From positions 1 through 5,411 of the forward strand of contig QMLZ01000217.1 in the NCBI GenBank assembly GCA_003646995.1: a stretch of 5,411 nucleotides of DNA, read 5' to 3'. The DNA is from Deltaproteobacteria bacterium (lineage in GTDB: Bacteria; Desulfobacterota; DSM-4660; Desulfatiglandales; Desulfatiglandaceae). Under the pieces are notes generated by a model. It saw only the letters and a program-made list of their open reading frames with translations, had not been told where the DNA came from and did no database searches. The position numbers and the translations under genes are program-made. Positions 1-5,384 of this stretch are shown in pieces; position 1 is the stretch's first letter, and each line of letters begins with the position of its first letter.

Positions 1-2
1 AT

Positions 3-251
3 GAGACACAACGTTCAGGGAGGATAACGAAACGAGGCAGCAAATTGGGTCGGACGACTTTGGTGCAATGCTGCTTAATAGCGAAGCGGTACAGTTCCTA
101 CCTGAACACCTATTATGAGCGTATTAAGGCGAGGCCTGGTGGAGGCAAAGCGATAATAGCGCTGGCGAGGAAGTTTCTGAGTATCACATACAAGACGCTG
201 AAAAACGACTGGGTGTGGGCCGACTTTCCTAATGGTGTTTTTGCCAAATGA
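3..251 (+). CDS. IS110/IS1111-family transposase, C-terminal part (cut by window edge)
   Basis: This is the last 82 residues of an IS110-family (DEDD-type, RNA-guided) recombinase. The frame is open to the left window edge, so the N-terminal RuvC-like domain and most of the Transposase_20 domain lie outside. What is visible: a GRITKRGSK motif at 21-44, the usual start of the conserved C-terminal block; then LVQC, a YSSYLNTYYERIKAR stretch, GGGKAIIALARKFL, and a tail ending in NDWVWADFP. This order is typical of IS110-family C termini. A TTG at 45 could be read as a start, but homology continues upstream of it, so it is internal. The frame ends at TGA 249-251. No frameshift is seen in the visible part, so the gene may be intact to the left. 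The family assignment rests on remembered motif patterns, not a search. Whether the element is still mobile cannot be judged. Confidence 0.8.
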   Translation, partial: ETQRSGRITKRGSKLGRTTLVQCCLIAKRYSSYLNTYYERIKARPGGGKAIIALARKFLSITYKTLKNDWVWADFPNGVFAK

Positions 252-456
252 TGGTTAACTGTGCCTCACGCTGCCGCGCTTTGCTTGGCCTCGTGTCTCG
301 TTCGAGCAATCCCTGCCTGGCCGGCAGGCAGGAAAGATTGCTTCTCTCTCGACAGGCTTAAGTAGGGTTTTTTATCAGGTGTCAGTTCGCAGTAAGTTGT
401 TTGAAAACTTCTGGCTCAAATCAAATTAAGACTTTTGGAGTAGACAATCATCATAG
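252..456. other. Non-coding stretch, probable right-end region of the IS110-type element
   Basis: About 205 bases between the transposase stop and the amidohydrolase-like remnant carry no convincing gene. A 36-codon frame opens at 251 (ATG overlapping the transposase stop), but it has no ribosome site and its composition follows the GC-rich hairpin. The stretch contains the stem-loop at 305-342 and a run of six T at 368-373 that lies too far from the stem to form a standard terminator. The part after about 370 is more AT-rich, which may mark the passage from element to host DNA. IS110-family ends usually lack long terminal inverted repeats, so the exact boundary cannot be set from one copy. 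In the IS1111 subgroup the guide RNA is encoded downstream of the transposase, so this space could hold it; that is inference. Confidence 0.35.
305..342. repeat. Long GC-rich inverted repeat (stem-loop)
   Basis: The inner arms CCTGCCTG (312-319) and CAGGCAGG (325-332) are perfectly complementary around the 5-base loop GCCGG. The outer arms AGCAATC (305-311) and GATTGCT (336-342) extend the helix by 7 pairs, with a 3-base AAA bulge on the right side. Total pairing is 15 base pairs. No T-run follows directly, so a standard intrinsic terminator is not supported. It may be a dispersed palindromic repeat, part of the mobile element's end, or a structured RNA segment. Confidence 0.8.
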
Positions 457-537
457 GAGATCAGTGAGATTAAAGCAGACATGACAATTATAGGTGGAAA
501 TGTTGTTCATCAAAGAGAATGGAGAGAGACAATTTAA
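457..537 (+). pseudogene. Possible C-terminal remnant of an amidohydrolase (YtcJ-like)
   Basis: The frame bounded by TAG 454-456 and TAA 535-537 reads EISEIKADMTIIGGNVVHQ followed by a short hydrophilic tail. This resembles the usual last strand of amidohydrolase family 3 / YtcJ-type metal-dependent hydrolases, where an 'EIKD(I/T)KV.MTIVGG.VVY' pattern precedes the C terminus. Nothing upstream in the three forward frames clearly continues the protein, so if the reading is right only about 26 residues survive. The body of the gene would then have been lost at the junction with the mobile element. An alternative reading is an 18-codon leader peptide starting at ATG 481, with no good ribosome site. 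The match is from memory of the family and short, hence modest confidence. Confidence 0.35.
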
Positions 538-543
538 TAGACA

Positions 544-548
544 AGGAG
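544..548 (+). promoter_or_regulatory. Ribosome binding site that favours the livG start at 561
   Basis: AGGAG lies 12 bases before ATG 561. The upstream in-frame ATG at 519 has only a weak purine stretch immediately next to it, with no Shine-Dalgarno at useful spacing, and sits inside the amidohydrolase-like remnant. The spacing to 561 is a little long, so the site is good but not ideal. Confidence 0.5.
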
Positions 549-560
549 TCATTCACCCAA

Positions 561-1307
561 ATGACATTACTGGAAACCAAAGGATTAACGAAAGCATTTG
601 GGGCATTGGTTGCTGTTAGTGAGGTCGACTTGACTGTTGAGAAGGGAGTAATTCATTCCATCATTGGGCCTAATGGTGCGGGAAAGACGACTCTTTTTAA
701 TCTCTTGAGTGGCGTCTACCCGCCAACCTCCGGGGCCATTAGATTTCAAGGAAGGGATATCACTTCCCTTAAGCTCTTTAAGAGATCTCGTATTGGTATT
801 GGACGTTCCTTCCAGATCACAAGTATATTTCCTGAATTGACTGTTCGAGAAAATGTTTGGCTAGCAGTGCAGTCAAGAGGAAAGAAAAACTTCAGTATGT
901 TACGAAAAGCCACAGATATGAAGAAGGTTGAGGAGAAGACAGCAGCTATCTTAGAAGAGATGCAATTGAAAGAATTCGAGGGCTACAAAGCAGGAACCAT
1001 CCCATACGGAAGCCAGAGATCTCTTGATATGGCAATTGCGCTGGCCACAGAACCGATATTACTCCTCCTTGATGAACCGACCAGCGGTATGACACCAGAA
1101 GATACTCATAAGATGATTGCCCTTATAAAGAAGGTATCAGAAAGGTATACCATTATCCTCATTGAGCACCACATGAACGTTGTTATGTCAATTTCCGATA
1201 GAATAACCGTACTTCATCAAGGCCGGATAATTGCAGAGGGTAACCCCGAGTTCATTAAAGAGAATGAAGAGGTCAGACGGGCATACTTGGGAGGATTAAA
1301 GAGATGA
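561..1307 (+). CDS. livG: LivG-type ABC transporter ATPase (branched-chain amino acid family)
   Basis: One of two cytoplasmic ATPases that power a HAAT-family importer. With the start at 561 the protein has 248 residues, close to the usual LivG length of about 250. Its first residues (MTLLETKGLTKAFGALVAV) align directly with family N termini. The in-frame ATG at 519 would add 14 residues with no family match and a poor ribosome site. Visible motifs: Walker A GPNGAGKT at 36-43; Q-loop Gln85 in GRSFQ; signature region PYGSQRSLD at 148-156; Walker B LLLLDEP at 167-173 with catalytic Glu172; switch His203 in IEHHM. The C-terminal block GNPEF...VRRAYLGG (227-245) is the BCA_ABC_TP_C tail typical of LivG. 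The signature is YGSQ rather than the common YGQQ, and the residue after the switch His is His rather than Asp; neither should abolish activity. It overlaps the livF start by 4 bases, implying translational coupling. Family role is certain; the ligand is not. Confidence 0.93.
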   Translation: MTLLETKGLTKAFGALVAVSEVDLTVEKGVIHSIIGPNGAGKTTLFNLLSGVYPPTSGAIRFQGRDITSLKLFKRSRIGIGRSFQITSIFPELTVRENVWLAVQSRGKKNFSMLRKATDMKKVEEKTAAILEEMQLKEFEGYKAGTIPYGSQRSLDMAIALATEPILLLLDEPTSGMTPEDTHKMIALIKKVSERYTIILIEHHMNVVMSISDRITVLHQGRIIAEGNPEFIKENEEVRRAYLGGLKR

Positions 1308-2023
1308 TAGATAAAATGGATGAAATTCTTGAGTTAGAAAATATCCATACCTTTTATGGCAAAAGCCATATTATTCAGGGTATCTCTCTGATTGTGAAGA
1401 AGAAAGAATGTGTTTCCTATTTGGGTCGAAATGGGGCTGGCAAAACGACAACGCTAAGAAGCATCATGGGTTTGAATCCACCCCGAGAGGGCAAGATATT
1501 GTTAAATGGCCGAGAGATTCATGGGAAAAAGCCTTTTGATATTTCCCGCGAGGGGGTGGGTTATGTCCCCGAGGACAGACGGATCTTTGGAACTCTAAGT
1601 GTGTTAGAAAATCTCAATATTGCTATTCAAAAAGGAGTTGGAAGAGACAAATGGAATCTCCACACGGTCTTTGATGTCTTTCCGATACTCGCGACACGGA
1701 AAAATCAGCGTGGCACTGAACTGAGTGGCGGCGAGCAGCAGATGTTAGCAATTGCGCGTGCTTTGATGGGAAATCCCGAAATCTTGTTGTTAGACGAACC
1801 TACTCAAGGGTTAGCGCCACTAATTGTTGAGGTCGTGCTTGAGATCATTCAACGAATTAAAAAGGAAGGTATCAGTATCTTCTTGGTGGAACAGAATGTG
1901 GAGGTCACTTATCAAGTCACAGATCGGTATTACATCCTACAACAAGGGCTAATGGTGTATGAAGGAAGCAAGGATGCATTCAGGAGCAATCCAGAGATAA
2001 AGGAGAGATACCTTGGGGTTTAG
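1304..2023 (+). CDS. livF: LivF-type ABC transporter ATPase (branched-chain amino acid family)
   Basis: The second ATPase of the importer, 239 residues, the usual LivF size. Start ATG 1304 overlaps the livG stop as ATGA and is served by GGAGG at 1290-1294, 9 bases upstream; a second in-frame ATG lies at 1316. Motifs seen: Walker A GRNGAGKT at 41-48; YVPEDRRIF at 87-95, where many homologues have VPQGRRIF, so the Q-loop position carries Glu90; a canonical signature LSGGEQQ at 140-146; Walker B ILLLDEP at 160-166 with Glu165; QGLAP D-loop at 168-172; LVEQN at 194-198, where Gln197 takes the place of the switch His, as is normal in LivF. The C terminus ends in RYLGV, matching the family. It should form a heterodimer with LivG below the LivH-LivM pair. 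No frameshift or truncation is seen. Confidence 0.94.
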   Translation: MIDKMDEILELENIHTFYGKSHIIQGISLIVKKKECVSYLGRNGAGKTTTLRSIMGLNPPREGKILLNGREIHGKKPFDISREGVGYVPEDRRIFGTLSVLENLNIAIQKGVGRDKWNLHTVFDVFPILATRKNQRGTELSGGEQQMLAIARALMGNPEILLLDEPTQGLAPLIVEVVLEIIQRIKKEGISIFLVEQNVEVTYQVTDRYYILQQGLMVYEGSKDAFRSNPEIKERYLGV

Positions 2024-2114
2024 ATTAAAGGGAGAAAGGAGGGGAGAAAAACAAAAGAATTAAAATAAAAAAAGGGGCGCGGGATACAACTCTTTACTTT
2101 GAAAGGAGGGAAAA
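2024..2114 (+). promoter_or_regulatory. Purine-rich livF-livK spacer with decoy and true Shine-Dalgarno sites
   Basis: This 91-base spacer begins with a run of 25 consecutive purines (2027-2051) holding AAGGAGGGG at 2036-2044, a strong Shine-Dalgarno-like site with no start codon at usable distance. The working site for livK is AAAGGAGG at 2102-2109, 5 bases before ATG 2115, among the strongest in the window. A TAAAAT at 2061-2066 resembles a -10 box, but no -35 element stands at proper distance, so an internal promoter is not supported. No stem-loop terminator is seen, so read-through from livF into livK is likely. Confidence 0.5.
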
Positions 2115-3344
2115 ATGACAAAGAAAATTGACCGTCGGGAGTTTTTAAAATCATCTACAGTAGGGGGATTGGGCTTAATAGCAGGTGCAAAAGGCGTGGG
2201 CTTTATAGCCCCCCGTTTTGCTAAAGCTGAAGAGCCGGTAAAGATTCTTCTCGGCACGAGTTTTAGCGGCGCCTATGCAGAATGCGGCCTGTATACTTCT
2301 CGGGGGATCCACACTGCTGTTAGGCTGTTTGGTGGTCAAGTTTTGGGAAGGCCAATACAAATCATTGAGCGCGATACTCCCAACCCTGCTGAAGGCGTCC
2401 GCAAAGCCCGGGAGGCTGTGGAGAAACTGGGAGTCAAATTCCTCATTATATCCCCCAGCAGTTCAACGGTATTGGCAGTCTCAGAATACGCTGCCAAAAA
2501 AGGAGTCATTTTGCTGGCCCATGCTGGAAGCGACAAGATCACGGGATCCGCTTGTAATAAATTTACGTTTAGATGGCAGGTTCCTACTTGGGGGGCGGTT
2601 CGGGAAGTGGTCCCCAGGATCATCGAAGAGTATAAGGCAAATACCTTTTACACGATCACACCAAAATACGTCTTCGGAGAAGATCTTCTTCGGAACACCA
2701 AGGAAGTCTTGGAGCAACGTGGAAAGAAACTTCTCGGTAACTCTTATCACCCCTTAGGAAACGCTGAATACAGCTCCCACCTCGCAAAAGCGATGGCAAC
2801 AAAGGCAGACTGCGTTTTGTTCCTCAATTTTGGTGGCGACACCGTTAATGCCCTGAAGCAGGCAGTGAATTTCGGCCTGAAAAAGGTATCAAGGATTGCG
2901 TGCGTCTGGGGGTCGGGGATTACGCAGATGAAGGCCATTGGTGCAAAAGCAATGGAAGATGTCATCTGGGGACTTCAATATTTCTATAAAATTGACACAC
3001 CTAAGAACAAGGAGTTCGTAAAGGCCTTCAAAGAGGAATATGGGGAGGTGCCTCCTTACATTGCGGCCTCGGCCTATGCTGGAATGATCACCATGCTGGA
3101 ATGTATTGAAAGGGCAGGGACTACAGACCCAAAAAAAGTGATAGGAGCGTGGGAAGACTACGAATACGACGGGATTACTGGGAGAGAGAAATGGAGGGCC
3201 TGCGATCATCAGTTGATTAAGAACTACTTCTCGGTAAAATGTAAAGGACCAAAAGCAATGAAAAGCCCAGAAGATTTTGGAGATATCATTGGTTACTCAA
3301 AAAATTTTCTGCCCTGCGAAGAGACAGGGTGCAAGATGTCTTAG
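2115..3344 (+). CDS. livK: Tat-exported LivK-type ABC transporter substrate-binding protein
   Basis: Extracytoplasmic ligand receptor of the importer (Peripla_BP_6 / type I periplasmic-binding fold), 409 residues. The N terminus has a twin-arginine motif DRREFLK (6-12), a Gly/Ala-rich hydrophobic stretch (about 16-33) and a likely signal peptidase I site after AKA (36-38), so export of folded protein by the Tat route is expected. The mature part begins PVKILLGTSFSGAYAECG (41-58), the first strand and ligand loop of the family. SPSSS (113-117) and AHAGSD (135-140) follow in the region that contacts ligand in LIV-binding proteins. YVFGED (185-190) and the C-terminal RACDHQ (361-366) are further family landmarks. 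It contains nine cysteines, including C401 and C406 in the extreme C terminus (PCEETGCKMS), many for a periplasmic binding protein. No lipobox is present. Ligand unknown: branched-chain amino acids are the default, but amides, urea, aromatic acids and others are bound by relatives. Confidence 0.9.
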   Translation: MTKKIDRREFLKSSTVGGLGLIAGAKGVGFIAPRFAKAEEPVKILLGTSFSGAYAECGLYTSRGIHTAVRLFGGQVLGRPIQIIERDTPNPAEGVRKAREAVEKLGVKFLIISPSSSTVLAVSEYAAKKGVILLAHAGSDKITGSACNKFTFRWQVPTWGAVREVVPRIIEEYKANTFYTITPKYVFGEDLLRNTKEVLEQRGKKLLGNSYHPLGNAEYSSHLAKAMATKADCVLFLNFGGDTVNALKQAVNFGLKKVSRIACVWGSGITQMKAIGAKAMEDVIWGLQYFYKIDTPKNKEFVKAFKEEYGEVPPYIAASAYAGMITMLECIERAGTTDPKKVIGAWEDYEYDGITGREKWRACDHQLIKNYFSVKCKGPKAMKSPEDFGDIIGYSKNFLPCEETGCKMS

Positions 3345-3369
3345 GTAGTTTGGAATGAAGGAAGGATGG

Positions 3370-3390
3370 GGGGCCCTGAAAAGGGGCCCC
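3370..3390 (+). repeat. GC-only stem-loop between livK and livH
   Basis: GGGGCCC (3370-3376) and GGGCCCC (3384-3390) form a perfect 7-base-pair stem with a 7-base loop. A shifted pairing with a GAAA tetraloop and one bulged G is also possible. No T-run follows (TAATC), so it is unlikely to be a full terminator. Its place directly after the binding-protein gene and before the permease gene suits the known pattern in ABC operons, where an intercistronic hairpin protects upstream mRNA or partly attenuates, so that binding protein is made in excess over permease. That role is inference. Confidence 0.7.
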
Positions 3391-3398
3391 TAATCTAC

Positions 3399-3403
3399 GG
3401 AGG
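3399..3403 (+). promoter_or_regulatory. livH ribosome binding site facing two possible start codons
   Basis: GGAGG stands 11 bases before livH ATG 3415 and 3 bases before another ATG at 3407. The ATG at 3407 is in a different frame and reads only four codons (MKLC) before TGA 3419-3421, which overlaps the beginning of livH. The livH start at 3415 is chosen because the permease N terminus matches the family from there. Neither spacing is ideal. Confidence 0.5.
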
Positions 3404-3414
3404 TTCATGAAATT

Positions 3415-4278
3415 ATGTTGAATCTGATTATCGCCCAAGTTTTTAATGGGTTGGTTCTGGGTATGATTTATGTTCTCCTGGCAATGGGGCTTTCTATTGT
3501 CTGGGGGATGATGGATATTATCAATTTCTCCCACGGCCTATTTTTCGCTCTGGGAGCCTATCTTGCTTATACCCTCGTTACGGTAACAGGCAATTTCTGG
3601 CTTTGTCTCATTGTTGTTCCTCTGGCAACGGGGTTAATAGGAATGCTTCTTGAGTTTACCTTGTTGCGCCGACTTTACGGTCTCAATATACTCTATCAAA
3701 TACTCATGACCTATGGAATTGCTTTAGCAGGCCGGGAAATTATCATTCTGATCTACAATCCAATAGGAAAATCATTTTATCCCCCTGATATCTTATCTGG
3801 AGTGATACCAATAAGTGGTATTTTCTTTCCCAAGTACAGGATTTTTGTGTTTTTTGTTGCCATACTGCTAACCCTGAGTATGTGGCTATTCATAGAGAAA
3901 ACCAAATATGGCTCCATCATTAGGGCGGGTACTGAAGATGCTGAAATGGTAAGTAGCTTAGGCATTAATATTTCCAAGGTTTTCCTTCTGATCTTTGGCT
4001 TGTCCATGGCCATTGCCGGATTTAGCGGTGTGCTTGCTGCCCCCATCCGAGGGATTGAGCCCTACATGGGTTGGCTTATCCTTGGGATCTGTTTTGCTGT
4101 GGTGGTCATTGGTGGAATGGGTAGTTTCATTGGGGCTATTCTTGGTGGATTAATTGTGGGACTGAGTCAGAGTCTGGTTACATTAATCATGCCCAGTGCA
4201 TCAATCGTAGTAATTTTTTTAGTTATGGCCATTATCCTCCTTATTAGACCAAGAGGGCTGATGGGCATTAGGGATTAA
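3415..4278 (+). CDS. livH: LivH-type ABC transporter permease
   Basis: Integral inner-membrane permease of the importer (BPD_transp_2 family), 287 residues, in the usual LivH range. The N terminus (NGLVLGMIYVLLAMGLSIVWG, residues 11-31, with GMMDIINFSHG after it) is the classic LivH opening. About eight hydrophobic segments are visible, near residues 5-28, 42-58, 62-82, 92-115, 143-160, 187-210, 217-240 and 241-277. The cytoplasmic loop AGTEDAEMVSSLGIN (171-185) is the EAA-like segment that couples to the ATPases. IGGMGSFIGAILGG (232-245) and the C-terminal RPRGLMG (278-284) are family hallmarks. The frame is intact. It should pair with LivM downstream. It is separated from livK by a stem-loop and from livM by 107 bases, so the operon is not tightly packed here. 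Confidence 0.93.
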   Translation: MLNLIIAQVFNGLVLGMIYVLLAMGLSIVWGMMDIINFSHGLFFALGAYLAYTLVTVTGNFWLCLIVVPLATGLIGMLLEFTLLRRLYGLNILYQILMTYGIALAGREIIILIYNPIGKSFYPPDILSGVIPISGIFFPKYRIFVFFVAILLTLSMWLFIEKTKYGSIIRAGTEDAEMVSSLGINISKVFLLIFGLSMAIAGFSGVLAAPIRGIEPYMGWLILGICFAVVVIGGMGSFIGAILGGLIVGLSQSLVTLIMPSASIVVIFLVMAIILLIRPRGLMGIRD

Positions 4279-4358
4279 TCATCAATGGAAAAGCTGCGGC
4301 ATTTAGCGGCAAGCCTGCCGCATAAATAGATGGACTGGACGATGGGATTAGGGATAAA
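4260..4358 (+). repeat. Imperfect direct repeat of the livH 3' end
   Basis: GATGGGCATTAGGGATTAA at 4260-4278 (the last codons of livH) recurs as GATGGGATTAGGGATAAA at 4341-4358, differing by one deleted base and one substitution. The second copy lies in the spacer, offset by about 80 bases, and would again encode GIRD but in another frame. It may be the trace of a small tandem duplication or slippage that lengthened the livH-livM spacer; chance similarity is not excluded. Confidence 0.4.
4295..4322 (+). repeat. Two mutually exclusive stem-loops between livH and livM
   Basis: GCGGCA at 4306-4311 pairs perfectly with TGCCGC at 4316-4321 around a 4-base loop AGCC. The upstream TGCGGCA at 4295-4301 can instead pair with TGCCGCA at 4316-4322, giving 7 base pairs around a 14-base loop. 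Both left arms compete for the same right arm. No T-run follows, so a terminator is unlikely. The rest of the spacer up to the livM ribosome site shows no further clear element. Confidence 0.6.
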
Positions 4359-4385
4359 GGCCATTTTTGCCAACGAGGAGGGAAG

Positions 4386-5384
4386 ATGTTAGCTATATCT
4401 TTGGTAAAAGGTTTCTCCAGGTTCTTTCAAGAATATGGATCGACGCTGATATTGGCCTTAATTTTCGCCGTTCTTCCATTTACTCTCCCATATCCAGCTC
4501 TGGCAACTGAAATCATGATTTATGCCTTGGCGGCAGTTGCTTTTGATCTGTGCCTGGGGTATACGGGATTGATGATGTTTTGCCAGGCCTCGTTCTTTGG
4601 CACAGGAGTTTACACTACTGCCCTGACACTTATTCATTTCTCGCCAAATATCTTTATTGCCATATTCCTCGGAATTTTGGCCTCAACCATTCTGGCAGTG
4701 ATTTTTGGATTCATGGCCACACGTCGAACTGGTAGCTATATGGTTCTCTTAACTCTCGCCTTCAATGAGCTGATCTATTTTATCGCATATCAGTGGCAAA
4801 GTGTAACAGGAGGAGATGATGGATTGACAGGCGTGCCAAGACCAAACCTGGAGATTCCTGGATTACTTTCAATCGATCTACAACCATCACTTCATTACTA
4901 TTACTTTGCCTTCTTCATTTTCCTCATATCTTTCATTATTATAAAGCGCATTACCATTTCTCCCTTTGGCAAAGTTATTCAAGGGATCCGTGAGAATGAG
5001 ATCAGAGCACAGTCCATCGGTTATAACACGCGCCTTTTTAAACTGATTGTTTTTGCCATTGGGGGAATGTTTATGGGACTTGCGGGCAGCCTGTATGCTA
5101 TGTTTGTCACCTTTGCACATATCCACAATGTGGCCTTTGATACTTCGGGGAACATTGTTTTGATGGAACTGATTGGTGGAATGGGAAGTCTTTTCGGGCC
5201 AATCATCGGGGCTTTTGTCATTGTCGTTGCCTCTGATGTTGCCAGTGCCTATTGGGAACGATGGCCCCTTATATTAGGTATTATCTGCATCGTATTTGTC
5301 CTATTTGCTCGGGGGGGGATTTGGGGTATGTTGCGAATCTTAACCGAACGGATTCGAAGAATTAGTCCATTTGTAAGCCTCTAG
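4386..5384 (+). CDS. livM: LivM-type ABC transporter permease
   Basis: Second membrane permease of the importer, 332 residues, normal for a LivM without extra domains. ATG 4386 is preceded by AGGAGG at 4376-4381 with 4 bases of spacing. Family marks in order: FDLCLGYTGLMMFCQASFFG (53-72), corresponding to the common 'L.GY.G..S.GHA.F.G' but with FCQ where most have GH or GQ; SYMVLLTLAFNELIY (117-131); TGGDDGLTGVPRP (141-153); the ATPase-coupling loop QGIRENEIRAQSIGYN (199-214); GGMGSLFGPIIGA (264-276); and LFARGGIWGML (306-316), which corresponds to the 'LFAPRGLWG' C terminus. About eight to ten membrane segments are visible. A run of eight G (5311-5318) lies in the C-terminal coding part, but the frame after it still matches the family, so the gene reads as intact. 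It ends the visible operon; only 27 bases follow. Confidence 0.93.
   Translation: MLAISLVKGFSRFFQEYGSTLILALIFAVLPFTLPYPALATEIMIYALAAVAFDLCLGYTGLMMFCQASFFGTGVYTTALTLIHFSPNIFIAIFLGILASTILAVIFGFMATRRTGSYMVLLTLAFNELIYFIAYQWQSVTGGDDGLTGVPRPNLEIPGLLSIDLQPSLHYYYFAFFIFLISFIIIKRITISPFGKVIQGIRENEIRAQSIGYNTRLFKLIVFAIGGMFMGLAGSLYAMFVTFAHIHNVAFDTSGNIVLMELIGGMGSLFGPIIGAFVIVVASDVASAYWERWPLILGIICIVFVLFARGGIWGMLRILTERIRRISPFVSL

Noticed and set aside
251..361. 36-codon frame starting at an ATG overlapping the transposase stop
   Set aside because: It has no ribosome site, its composition is driven by the GC-rich hairpin, and it has no recognisable protein motif.
368..373. Six-T run as an intrinsic terminator for the transposase
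   Set aside because: The nearest stem-loop ends 25 bases earlier, too far for a Rho-independent terminator.
401..429. Promoter-like pair TTGAAA (401-406) and AATTAA (424-429) with 17-base spacing upstream of livG
   Set aside because: The -10 box matches only three of six consensus positions; it could be chance in AT-rich DNA, so no promoter is called.
519..560. Upstream in-frame ATG for livG at 519
   Set aside because: It has no Shine-Dalgarno at useful spacing, and the 14 extra residues do not match LivG N termini; ATG 561 fits both criteria better.
2336..2623. Antisense frames across livK, livH and livM
   Set aside because: All lie opposite intact transporter genes with typical motifs and show no independent coding signal.
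2275..2757. 160-codon + strand frame inside livK
   Set aside because: It lies fully within the well-supported livK frame, lacks a ribosome site and has no family motifs; it is an overlapping shadow frame.
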